In this document: piece after piece, positions 1 through 13,300 of the stretch
Layout of the letters: every line of letters starts with the position of its first letter
Position numbering within the stretch: the first letter of the stretch is position 1
NCBI GenBank assembly: GCA_013398295.1
Contig: VZSF01002047.1
Location: 62,001-126,000, forward strand
Source: Chionis minor
Lineage: Eukaryota; Chordata; Aves; Charadriiformes; Chionididae
Reading direction: 5' to 3'
Length of the DNA: 64,000 bases
The notes under the pieces: generated by a model
What the model was told of the DNA's origin: nothing
The model's database searches: none
The model's input: only the letters and a program-made list of their open reading frames with translations
Made by a program: the position numbers and the translations under genes

Positions 1-1025
1 CAAGATGTACAAACCTGACAAGGCCTTGCTTATCTGTGCCTTAGACTCTCCTCTGGGCTCCCCATAAAATAAAAATAGCCGTTGTCACTGCTAACACACA
101 ACCAGAGGAGAAAACACTCTGAAGACTGCTAGGGGCAACACATCTGGAGCAAGGATCAGCACCCAGGATTCTCCGCTCCCTGAACTACTACAGCCCTGTC
201 CGACCCAGGGTATAACAATTATTCTCAGTGTCTTCCATTCCCCTCCCTGCTCAGGTCAGTCTTCAGCCTGGTGGTTACGGTGGGTACTGGGATACGTGGT
301 CTTAAATATCAAGGAAGTAATTGCGTCCAAGTTTCCTGTATCCTGGGCAAGTGTTCCAGCAGCTGAGCTGAGGTAAAAAGACAGAGAAGGTGCCAACAGT
401 GCTTCCTTCCAAAAAAGTGTGATCAGCGACTAGGAAAATTAACGGCCTCCCCTCGTGCAGCAAAGCATTGATTTTAGGCTTTCCTACCGGCTCGCTAAGT
501 GGCTCCACGGTCAGCATGCTGACCACTGCAGTCCCATTCAGAGGGGTCAGACCCACCCTGGGCACTACAGCGGACACAGACGTGCGCCACCGCCTTTCAG
601 ATTCACCCACAAACCGTACATTGAAATACGCATCGCTCTCCATCCGCTCAGAGCCTCCACCACAGGCCCCAGCCAAAAGCTGAAGCAGAATTCTGACGTG
701 GCAGAAGCAGTTCACGGTACACACTGACGTACAGCACCAGCACGGAGAGAACCATGAGCTTCTGGAATTAGCTTAGCAGTTACACCAAACACAAAGCCTG
801 GGAAAGCCCAGAGAATTCTGAAGAGTAACCACATGGCTCCCACTGTCCGAGTATTAACCATCCAGCAGTGTTTTTTCCTCCCTGCTTAACATTTGATGTA
901 TGCCTTCAGAAGCATATACGTATCAGCCAGACCATACATTCGAAAATCTGGCTGCTTTTGCTAGAGGAGAACCCAGCTATATCCTCTGCTGTTGAATACC
1001 CATCAGCTTCTACACAACTGCTTAC
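1..1025. other. CEP63 last intron (partial)
   Basis: Follows the donor of CEP63 exon 13. I found no sequence resembling the expected final exon. It contains an in-frame read-through extension to 906 and a 140-codon minus-strand open stretch at 302-724 whose meaning is unknown. Confidence 0.6.
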
Positions 1026-1326
1026 CAAAGGCACAGATTCTCTCTGGTGATTTGAGACGGATTGCTTAGAGGCTTCATCTGCAAAATCCTTGTTTCCACC
1101 CTGGAGCAAAGAATCCGTTCCCAGCGAGGCGCCCGAAGGAAGCGACTCCACGGAGTTCTTCCTGCTGGTCTGGGTGGGCAGCTCATCCGTCTCGGGGGTC
1201 ACAGTTCCTGTTTCGGCAGCCCCCCATCTCTGGGGCTCCCCTTGATGATGCGGAGCAGTCCCGTCAGGCTTGTGATGGGTTCTCTCTGCTTGTTCATCAC
1301 CTCCGCGCTGCGCTTCCCGAGTTGAC
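1026..1326 (-). CDS. CEP63: CEP63 coding exon 13 (penultimate)
   Basis: 301 nt, residues 561-661, a hydrophilic Ser/Thr/Glu-rich linker that is weakly conserved. Acceptor CTTCCAG. A consensus donor TTG|GTAAGC sets the end at 1026, leaving phase 0, which fits a last exon like the human one (GSIATRFLEEEE...). Without splicing, the frame stays open for another 39 codons to a stop at 906-908. Confidence 0.82.
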
Positions 1327-4300
1327 CTGGAAGGCAGGTTTGAACACGTGACCGTGTGACAGTTTGCCTCTCAGCAACTGAACTTCAGCAAAAAATTGCG
1401 CAGAGATAACAATTAACATACAGGTTACTAATAACCCTGGCAATCCAAACTGGCTCTTGTTTCCCTAGGACTTGCACACGCACATGCGGTCTCTAGGGAA
1501 TTTTCTCTCGCTCTTCTGCGACTGTAGATACCAAAAAACTCCAGTCTGCACATCCCAGTACCACACAAGAAAGGAGGACAGCTGCCCGGGCCAAATCCAA
1601 TCCCTTCACCGAAAAAAGCACAGACTGCTTCTCAATTAAAGAAAAAGGCAAAGGCAGCCGAGAGACAGTCAAATACTAGAAGGCTTTGCACAACACAAAC
1701 CAGCTGGGACTAAAAGCTGTTGCACTTCTTAAAGCGTAAGGGCAGATTTCAAAACAGTCCTTGTGTTGTCCCACGTGCTGGAGCGAGAGGCTGTACCTAA
1801 AGCACGTCACTGAAAACCCACACATCCCCGCGGCTTCTGTTCTCCTTCGTCATCAGGAAGCGGCATCCTTGGGGTCACGCAACGCTCACCTGTACGGCAC
1901 ATCCTCGGCCTCGGGCTCTTCGTCTCGCACCCTCTGAGCGGTGCCCTGGGGTTCGTCCTGGCAGACCTGCTGAGTGAGCTCCAGTTTTGCTCTGGCCTCT
2001 GCTAGATCCTGCCGCAGCTGCTGGTTCTCAGATTTTAATTTGTTGAGTTCAATAGCATAGTCCTCACTGAGCGCTCTCGGGGTGACATCTTTTCCCTAAC
2101 AGGCAGGAAAGGGCTGAAGTCAAAATTTCTGATTTGCAAGACACCATAGTCAGACCCAGAGCAAAGGCCAGCAAGCAATTCCTGGAGGCACATCCTCTAA
2201 TCTCAATTTTGACTGGCAAAATTTTCAAGGCTTTCATAAAAGCACATCAATTATATATGCCTTATTGTGTCTGCACGCAGACAAGCTGTGCGGATCTGCC
2301 TAGGAAATGAAGTCTCTCCCACCACTGGGTGCTTTTGAAAACAGGAAAATACGGACCTAGAATAGTTCAAGATGTATCTCTCTCTGGCCTTGGGATAATG
2401 AGAAGGACCCCACGGCCTCCAGTTCTCCTCCAGCTGTATATTCTAGGATTCCCTCACTCAGCTAAGACGCAAGGCTCTCGGCCAAAGTTGGGAAGGCTCA
2501 GGTGGCACCCCCAGGAACTGTCTCAGCCTGAGGAACTCTCCAGGTATCCGAGTAGGTATTTCCTACGGGTGTGAGGGAACACATATCCCAGCAGCTTGGC
2601 TGTTGGTGAGAAACCACCACTCTCAGTGAGAAACCACCTTCCACGTGGTCTACCAGCAAAGCTGTTTGCAGGAACACTTCTAGATCCCCTCACTCAAATT
2701 AGCAAAGGCCTACGGCGATAATTACGAAAGCCTGTGCATACATCTCCCCACCGGGGATGACCCATAGCCCTTTAGAAACTTTCACTGGCAAAAACGAATT
2801 ATTTTTTTTTCTTTTTCAAACTCTGAACAACTTGCTTCTCCCCATCTTCCCCTTCCTAGGCTAGGTGGATATCATTCCCATTGTTTCTGCTCCTGTGACA
2901 TCCACACTTTCTTTTTGCCAATTCTATTACGTTTAGATGTTTCATTCATTCTCACCACTCCTGTATCTACAGACTTTCCAAATGCGCTTTAGAAGAACCT
3001 GGCCAAGATCGGTAGCTTCTGTGCTGCGGGGCTTTTTTTTTTTTTTAAAATAAAAACCAAAACCAACAACAAAACAAACAAACAAACAAAAACAAGCAAA
3101 AAGCCACAAAACAAACAAAAACCCAAACCAGGTTTCTTGCTTTGCTCTTTGCTATCAATTTTCTTTTAAGTCAGGCAGGGAAAAGCCCACCAGGCACTTC
3201 AAGCAGAAAGCAATGGGCATGAGGTCATTTCACTCTCGACTCACCCCTCTGGAAAGCTTTGTTTTTTCTCCGTCTCACCAGCCACAAGCTTCTGTTCAAC
3301 ACTTCCCCAAGAACCTGGCACATTTGACAATCACCCCAAACGAATATTAAGAGCTGAGTATTTCCTTCCCACAGATCTGGCAGGATAAAAGCTCGGATGA
3401 CATATTCCCATCAGGTTTTCAGCTGTCTGAACCCAGTCCTTGCCCCTGTGAGGCATCCCTTCTGGATTACGTGAGACAGAACCTGCAAACTAGGTATTTC
3501 TTCCTCCCTGCAAGCACTAAAATCTTTTAAGGAATTCTTCCTGCCAAGAAGGCTCTTCCACGCAGGCTCCCTTTCTCCCCTCTGGACAAGGTGACCTCAG
3601 CTAACCTCAAGAAGGCCACATCAGCCGGAGCCCACCAGAGTGCCCCTTCCCACTGTGCTGTCCCAAGGTGTCCCAGCCCGTATTCCCAGGCTGCAACTCA
3701 CCTGCGGAGAGCAAGGGACAGCCCTCACCAGGAGGGGAACACGCTCTCACCCCACAAATTGCAAGGACCAGAGCAGTTACAGCTCTGAGCCAGGTCAAAA
3801 GGACATCAGAGATTTGGAATCAGAGGTTTGAGGTAAACTGGTATAAAACGGAAACGTAACGAAACGTACTAAAAACCATGGGCCAGACCCCATGGAGAAG
3901 AAACTGAGATGAGGGCTCCGTTTCTGCAGCAATCCTTACTGCTCTGTGACTGAACAAGATGCTCAGTGTTTCTGGGCCTATTTCCTCACAAACCGCCCCT
4001 TCTGCTCAGGTTTTAAGTTCCACTGACCTCCAGCGTTTTTGAGAGGCCTGGGCAAAGACTGTTACTGCTCCCAGGTAAGGAACACACCACCAACCCCTTC
4101 CCACCTCTGGTCCCTAAGGCATACCTCCAGCGTGCTGCACTCCATTTTTTCCAGCATCTCTGAGAGATGACGGTTTTCCAGCCTCAAGGTTTCCAGCTGG
4201 ACCAGAATTACCTGAAGAAACACAGGCAAACAAGAAGTTCAGAAAAAAAGAACACAACGCCTGCCCACAACACCCTACAGCTATTTTTCCACCCTCAATT

Positions 4301-7300
4301 CAAGCAGAAGTACAAAGCAAGTCTTGGCCCGTTAGTTCTGCGGGGACTCTATAGAGAAGACCATGCAAATAATCACGCCCAGTCATTTATTGGTGTTTTC
4401 AAAGATGTCATCATCCAGGCCTAGTCAACACGTGTGATCGCAAAGAATCCTGTGGGACTGCCGGTTACAGGTTTGAAAAGAGGCAGCAAGACAGATTCAG
4501 CGAGTGCCATAAATTAGATTTCATCAGAAGGGTCTCAAAGTCTTTGTTCAAAGAGAGAAGGAAACGATTAACATAGCTAAAAACCAGGGTGGCATTCCAA
4601 GCCTTCAGATCCCTTACAGAGACAGCATAAGATTCTTCTGCCTTTTTTACCCGGTGCTCCACAGCTTTCCTCTCTGCTCTTTCGATCTCTGTCCGTAGCC
4701 GTTGTTCTAGGTCTGACGTGGAGCCACTTGCAGACGCGATTGTGATGTCCCGCTGGTGTAACTCTTGTGTCAACCTGGAGATTTCCCTTTTCATCCCTTC
4801 TAGCTCACTGCGGTGAGCTTGTTCAGCTTGACAGAGCTGCTCTTTCAGCTGGAGGAAGATAACGCACACACCACCCATGAGCTTTTAAATGACGTTTCAG
4901 CAAAAAAGGACGTGTTAATGTTACACCTAAGTGCAGGAAAACAAAAGGCTTTCTGTAACAGAGCACACTTGTCCTTCCCAATTGAGAACCACCTCATCCC
5001 AATCCTTTTCCACACCATAACCTGCCAACTGGGAGAAGACATGAGTTACATGCTGTGCAGTACACTCCAGAAGACCCATAATTGATCAAATCAGTCTCTT
5101 TAGCTTACCATTGTACCTCCGTGGCCAACAACAGATACCCAAGGTTCTACCATAACTGGGCAAGCATAGTAACACTTTCATAATACAACCTTGCAACGTG
5201 CCACTCCGCCTTCCTGAAGCAGAGATGGTATCTTTAAATAGCCCTAGTCAGACTTTTCTTCCATTAATTTGTCCTAAGTCTTCTGAATCAGTATTAGCTT
5301 GGAGCAACTAAAGACACCCATGGCAAACTTCCACAAGCTGGCTATGCACAGGGTAAAAATATACCTCTTTGTTTTCATAACTCCATTTGATGACTGTTAG
5401 TCCCTGCATTATGAGAGAATAATCATTCCCTATTTACTTTCCACATGACAGGCATGACTTTATTTTTAGTACGTTCAATCTCATCTCTTTTCCAGTTTGG
5501 TAAATCCTATTCCATTCAGCTGTTCCTTGTAAAAAAAACCACTCCATCCTGTTAGTCATCTTTTTCCATACCTTATCTTCTTTTATTTAATCCTTTTTGA
5601 GGCAGCAGACTTGAACTGCATACAATATTCTGGCAGACACACCATATATTTATTCGGTGACATAAGAGAACAACATAGCATAATTTCTTTCCTAGTACTC
5701 CATTCCATTAGCCAAAAATATTAACCACCCAAACTTCCAGGATTTTTCTGAGAATTACAAGCATTTTAGAAAACTGAACCAGATGATCTCTGCCTAGCCA
5801 TGTAAATACCATACATATGGTGATTTATCTCCATGTCACCTCAATGCCTCCCAAGTATATAAAATAGAAACAACCATAATAAATCTCTCTTTCCTCCCTA
5901 GCAGCCCGTAGGAGATTCATTTATTGCGTGGCTGTTTAGGTGTGTCACCAAGCACGCATCTCTGGCAAGATCTGCAACTTCTGTACCTTCGAAATACAGG
6001 ATGAAAGATTTTCACAGAAATGAGGCTTTTCGCTCAAGTCCAACAAGGTTTCTACTCTAACCGCGCTCCAGTGGAAACAAAGCACTATTAGAAGTCGAGC
6101 CTTTTGGAGGGCTTGCCTCCCTCGGGTGCACAGAGCACTAGGGTGAGGTCCTCGTGGCAGATGAGCTGCTCCATTTCTTCCAGGTATCACGTCTGAAACA
6201 AACTCCCCTACTGGGACACATCCGAAGCCCTGTCTCAAGTGTGACAGGATATATTCCAGAAAAACACATTCCCTCCCTGTTCTTCGTCCTGTTGGGAGCC
6301 TGTGTTAGGCTTAAACTCAGGATTCCAGGCCTCAATTTCGTTGTGTATTTGCCGCTCCGGCACTAAGCCAAGCATCTCCAGGCTGCAGAGGAGAACTGCG
6401 TGCAGCAGGGGCAGGCCTAGGAGATGCTCCCCAAGTAAACTGCCCAGCCACGTACAGAAACCCGCAAACCCACCCTCCCGGCTCCTCCTCTGTCAGAGCC
6501 GCTCCTTGCCCTTCAGCATATCGCTGCCTCCACAAGGCTCCCGGCCTTTGATCCCATCTGGAGCTTTGCTAACTCCGCACTGCAGTCTCTGCTGAGGCCC
6601 AGGAGAGGCACGGGAAGAGCTGACTCCACAAGCGCCTTTCCCACTCTCCAGGAACAAAGCAACGTTACCTTTTTAATCTCTGCCTTTGACTCAGTATGGT
6701 GCTCTTCCATGGACTGCAGCTCTTTGATACTGTCATCCAGCTCTTCGCTCAGCTGTACACACCTCGCATTTGAAGACACCAAGCTGGGTGCCAAACGTAA
6801 AACTACAGATTAGAATACCCCCAGGAGGAGGACATGGTCAGAGAAACTTTGATCTTCCAAGCAGTCTCCTATGTCCGTCATAACAGAAACTGGACTCTTC
6901 ACCTAAAAGTTCCTTACTAATCTTTTGGTTTTGTTTACCAAAAATCATTTCAAAAGAGATCAGGAAGCTGATCTACCAGATCTAACAGGTAATAGCTGTT
7001 TCTTGTTTGTTTCTTTACCATAGTAAGATGACAAACTCCCCAGCAAACATTAGTCTGAAAACCACAAACTCCGAGAGGAAGACTTGCTTATAATCTTTAT
7101 TTCACAGTAAGGTCCCGATCTGGTTCTTACCAGCTGACTAACAAAGACTCCTTAACCTATTACCAACGAAGGTGCTAAGCCTAAGCAAGCTAAAACACTG
7201 AAAACACCCACGGTCTGCAGTGAAAAGCAGCCAACCAATTAGCAAAACAGTCTCACTATTAAACTGCAAAATGAATAGCGTTTGATTTCTTCAGCCCTTT

Positions 7301-10300
7301 GATATTTAAAATAAGCCTACAAAAATCAGGGGGACTGGTTAACTTGATGAATACAATATATTAGGTGTTACAGGTATTATAATATAATACCCAGTTTCAT
7401 TGCAGATCCAGGGAAAGCAAGCAGTTGGCTACCTGTTCTCAAGATGAGTCACCTCTGACTGTAAGTGCTGTTCCTTCTTCTGGGCAACATCCAGCTGCAG
7501 GAGTACGTGCTCCAGCTCTAGCCCCGGGGAAGACAACTGCTTCTCCTGCAAGCGTTCCTCCAAAGCCCTAAGCAGAAACACGAACTTTAATCGCAGTACA
7601 AAAACGTCACACCCGAGTCCACTAATACAAGGAGTATAAAACACCGTTTTCTTGCAATTCTCCAAAAAATAGGGAGAAAAATGGGTTAGAAAACCCAACA
7701 CTAGGCGACACCTGCGTGCATCGCGAATGCGCCAAGACGCCAGCAGGATGACAGCCCCCTCTTTGAGTTCAGGCTGACCGGAAAAGACGACATCCCGTGT
7801 CAACGCTGGTCTCCCTGATCCAGTCTCCCTGCCATGCGCAGACATCCAGCGTGCAAGAAACGGGGTGGCTGTTAGGCAACATACCCCAAAACCTTTGGAC
7901 ACGGCCATCACGCCCTGCAGCTTTTGCATGCTGCCCGTGCTCCCCAGAAGGGGAAGGCCAAGATGATTTTGTCACACAGGTAGTCACCTTACCAAGGCAA
8001 TTCATTAAATCGGTGAGAACTTTCACCCACGTTAATAAGCACATTATCAAACCCTGAGAAAGGCCTTCAGCCTTTGACTGAAAACGCCCGGGGGGAAAAA
8101 AACTGATAAGGCCTCTGCTGCCTCCAGAAACCCAGCTGAGTAGAAAGCTGACTCCTTCCACGCTCTTCACCGCATCCCGGTGGATTACAAAAGCAATGCA
8201 ATTTGGCGAATGCTGCAAGGAAGCACAGCGCTTGCGAGAAACTACAGCGCAACGTTCCACGGATCAGCCAGCACAGCTCCAGCTCTGTGAAAATGCCTCC
8301 ACCGTCCTCAGCAGGAGAACCTGGGATTTAGATCTGGATTCAAGAGCGTAAGCACTACTGAGGCCCAGATGGTACCTGATGAGGAGTTCTTTTGTGTGAA
8401 GGGTCTCAGTCACCCTGGCCAGCTCTTTCTGTAGCTGTTCCTGGTGCAGCTTGGAGCTGTCAATGAAGTCTTCCTGAGACTGCAAGGTGGCTCTAAGTTC
8501 CATCTTCTCATCCTGTAGCACCTGCACGAGAGGGAGAAGGAATGACTGCCACAAGATGGAGCAAATCGGTTTGTTGTAATGCCACGAGGGGTTGATCGGC
8601 TTTTTAAGGAACCCTTGGAAAAACTGCAGAGCACCACACGAGTACAAAGCCAGCTTTGAGGCCAATCAGGAACTTTACAATAGCTCTAGAAAGAGACGGG
8701 AGCTCTGGGATGAAGAGCCTTCCTGCTGCTTCTCGCAAGCACTGCTTTATATCCAGTTTCCCAACAGTTCCTCCACTGACCTCTAACATCTTCTTGGATT
8801 GCCTTAATTCTTCTTGAACTCTTTGCTGATCTTCCAGGATCATCCTATTGTTTTCAGTCAGGTCGTCCAGCCTCATGTTAAGCCTCTCCACCTCCAACTC
8901 ATGGGCACAGATAGCATCGTTGGCCCTCTCCAGCTTCCCGGTTAAGTGCTGGATTTCTGATCGGCTGGCCAGCTCCACCGACTCCAGAATCTGCTTCCGA
9001 TTGGCAAGCTGAGTCTGCTAAGAGCAATTGGTTTGCATTAAAGCTAAATTACAGAAAACACAGTGTATCAAAACCACATTCAAACCAACTACTGATTTCT
9101 TTGTTTAACAAGCCACAATCTCAAAGTAAGCAACACTACCTTTTAGGGAATTAGGGAAAGTATTGTTCCAGCGTTACGTGATGGGGGAAAACTTCTGAAG
9201 GGAAACAGATCGAAAAAAAGCCAAAAACCTGAGGGGGCCCTCTCATTCCGAAAGGGGTTCAAAGAGAATCTGGGAAAAGAGGCTCTCAAATCACTGAAGT
9301 TGCCAGAGCATGAACTGTCTGAGAACAAAACTGCCTGCTGTTTTTTGCTCATTAACCTGAAGCTAGACCAGGAGAAATGGCAGCACGTAAGAAGGTTTGT
9401 AAATACTGTAACCAAGCCGGAGATGACCCAATCGTTAACACCACACCAGGACAGAAAGCAGCTCTTGGTGCACAACAAAAAAAATCCCAGCCACCAAAGA
9501 GCTGAAAAACCAAACTGGATGTAACAGTCAATTATGTTTCCCTTTATGCAGTAAATATCTGGTTCTAACAGCTTGCACGAATGCTCACTTTGAATGTTTC
9601 ATTGTTTTAATGGCAGACAAAAAAAGTTATAGGGAACATATGACTAGCAAACAATACATGCTCTATTATTTATAGGCACAATACTTTATTTCCTAGCATT
9701 TCTTTCCACGTAGCTAGCTGATGAAATTTAACAAGCCAGCTCTCATACAAGCTTCTAAGAATATTCACTTCATATATACCCTTTTTGTATAGTACCTTGT
9801 AATTTTTAAAGGCTGAAACAAAATATTTGAGAAGTCCTTTACGCCTAATTTCTAAGAGTAGCAATTCCTGCCAGCTTCAGAATCACCACATGCCTTGATT
9901 TACCGCCTGACGCATAATGCCTCATAACTGAGAAAACTATAGGAACTGTGCACTTGGAAGACTATGGTGTAATTTTGATTACAGCCTTTTCATTATTTGA
10001 ATAGTCATGACAGAAAACGTAATCAGGAGGGGCAAGAGTTTAAAGTACAGCCTTTCTTCACCCAAGAAACCCGAGTACCAGACCACCTGAATACTTATTT
10101 CCGCATTAAGAAAACATTCCAGTTATCTCTCACGTCCAGCCACAGAACATGCAGGACAGCACAGAATTCCAAGTTTCACTTGCTGACTCTAAAGGCTGCC
10201 GGCATGACAGGAAGGTACTCATCACTGAGTAAGAATGCCAGGCTTCCCTAGGCTGCACCGAGAGATACGAGGGGAAGCCAGCTGAAAGAAGGGAAAGGGG

Positions 10301-13300
10301 AAGTACTCCGTGGTCAAAGATCTCCGCTTGACCTTGGGCCAGAAAAACAACCAAGCATAAAAAAAATACATAGAAACATTCGAGGCAAAAATTTAGCCCT
10401 TTCACGCTGGGCTTTTCAAAGAAATTGAAGATTCAGGCAGTCCGTTCACAGGACCTACGCACCTAAGTCATCTACACCACTTAGGAAAAATTTCCCCAAA
10501 TTCCTGTTTTTCTGCTGCACAGTAAGAAGAGTTCCTCTGCGCTCCAGCGTACCAGCCTGCACTCCAAGGACACATCTGTTCTCAAGACAATTGAGCTATC
10601 AATGATACAAAGACAGCAGAGCAGCGAGACCTTCTGCTCAACGGCTCTCTCTGCATTTGCAGATCTCCTAGTGTCAGCCTCTCACAAAGCCCCTGTCAGA
10701 GCCAGCTTCAATCCTGTCATCACAAACTTCCTCCTTGCAGGAGCTTCCACTCAAGAGCAACTCAGGAGCCCATTAAGTGTAAAGCCCCCAGCAAGAGCTT
10801 CTTATCAGTGTCTGCTGTGATTGTGTCAGTGTGACTTCACAGCTGTGCTCTAGGTCAATTCATCTTGCTCCGCCGCAGCACCACTAACTCACTGAGTGAT
10901 TAGCTTTTCAGGAACAGCAGCCACACTACTTCTTGCCTTTAAGAGACTTTAAAAAAAAAAAAAAAAAGAAGAAGAAGGGGGCTGAAAACTGCTATTACTT
11001 CAGCACTTTGCAGAAATATCCGTCGTAGGGGAAGCCTATTTTCCACCATCATCCTCTGAGCTGGACCTACACGGTACATATTCAGCCACTGGTAGGTACG
11101 CAGCTTTGAACTAGACGATAGGATGGAACAGCTGTTTTAGGAGTGTCATACGCTGCGGTCTGTGCCACCTAGGGAAAGTTTCATCCCACCATCTTCTCTA
11201 CAAATTGGAGGGGAGAACTGCACGAGGTCTATCTAACCCCTGGGGACAGACTCCGGATCTTCTTTCCGTAGAGCGCTTAGACAAGTAAACCTTATTCCAC
11301 CGGGACATTAGAAGTCATTTCAATGGCAACCTAAACTGGATTGGAGCCCGAGAGATTTCATTAGTCTCTCCCTCTTCCCCCCCTTCCCTCCCCTCCCACC
11401 TGCTGCCACAAACAAAACAAAAACTTCCAGCACGTATTAATTGTACCTGAATGAGCTCAGACTGCTCAGCCAAAGCCTTCCTCTGTGCTTCCAGCGATGC
11501 CACCTGCTGCTGGTAAAGCAAGCGCTGCTTCTCCCAGTCAAGTGATTTTTGACGAAACTCCTGCAAGGACAGCAGGGGTGGCTTGGAGCAGCGCGTCCAC
11601 GCAGTTGACAAGGCGGCCCCCTTCTAGTTCGTACCCATGTTTGCTTTCCCTCTCCACCGTACCCTCACGCACCCTTCCCCGCAGCAGGGAAACCATTAGC
11701 CAGTCATTTGATGCACCGACTCAGCAGTATAAAACCCCTCACATACTGTGCGTGCTGTACTTCCTTCCCTCCCGAGTTAAAACGTCAGTGTCAATTACTG
11801 CTGTTTACAAATGTTAAGTGCTAACAGATTCACGGCTAGTTTCATGGATTTGCTGTCAGAGGTTTAACAATTCCGACCGTCTCCAGCTTCCAAAACACGC
11901 TGCTATTGAAATCACTAAGATGGCAAGTATGAACTACAGAATGTTAATGCTAATCTCTGCTCCCGAAACTGGAGACTACATCAGTCAGATGTGTTCGTTA
12001 GCCACATCTTCAGGGCGCAGCAGAAGAAAACCGAGCGCGGTTGAGCTCAGCGTGGCAGGAAGATTAAAAGATGAGACGGGGTCGGGAAGTTGTTTGACAT
12101 GTAGCTCCCTCCTCCTCAAAGAAACGAGGCGACAAGCTCACCACGCTGGAATTCATTCCATTCACATAATTAATTACCCTTCCAGCACCTTCTTCCTTTT
12201 ATTTAGTCTAGGAATAAGAACAGCAGCGTAGTTTATCCTGTGTACTCAGAGGCCACAATGCAGGAAACTGCTTTTATTATACATGCAGCTGAGAAGAGCT
12301 ACATCTGGAGAGTAGACGGAGAGTACTTTTTAAGCAGGATTCACAATCCGCTTCCGGGTTGACCAGTCAGTCACCGCGGAAGCCCAGAAAGTCAGTTAAT
12401 ACACACAAACTCTGATTAGCACCTCCTTTTTTACTTCATACCTCCAGCTTCCTGGTCAGTCGGCTCATTTCAAACTGGTCCTCCCCTTGCCTTTTGTTAG
12501 TTTCTTCTCTCATTTCTCTCAGTTGTTTCTTCTGCAGCTTCTCATAGCTCCTCCTCAGCCTGGACAACTGCAAGGAATTCAGTGAACGAGACAACTTTGT
12601 TCAAGGCCCCACGGCAAGAATTAAACAGCACTTTGAAAGAAGGCACACAAAATGGTTCCACACAAACAATTCCCCTAATCAAGGCCACACAGCTTGCAAG
12701 TGAAGACTTCTATTTGTATAATGAGCCTATTATACCAACAGGATTGCAAAATACGCGGCATTGTCTAAGAGTAGCAAGATGCCACTGAAGTCGTGACATC
12801 AGCAGCTCTAATTAGACCTCTGTCTTACCACTATTAAAACATGACCGAAATATTGATAAGATGGAGGTTTACTCGTAGCTGTTAATGCAGCAAGAGCACG
12901 GTACCCGCCTCTCTCTCTACCAGTGGCTCCCAGTCCCAGTAAGAGCAGGCAGTACCTGCTGGTGATTGCTCACACAGAGGGGCACATCACACCACACGCG
13001 GGGTGGGGGGTAGTTCCACACAGAGACAGGATTTCTTACGTGATTAAAATACCCTGGTGAAGCTCAGGTGGGAACTGGAACTCTTCCGCTTCGTAGGAGA
13101 AGGAAGATTTGAGAATTGCCATTATACATAATATCAACACTACTTCATCTGTCATTTTCTGCTTAGATACACTGTGTATTTCACAATGAGTGGAGAATGC
13201 CAACAGAAAATATCACTCCTACGCCTACTGCTAGAATGCTAAAGTCATATCAGAAGCAGGAATGAGGAAAAAACTCTTGACATTTAAATGACCCTCTGAG

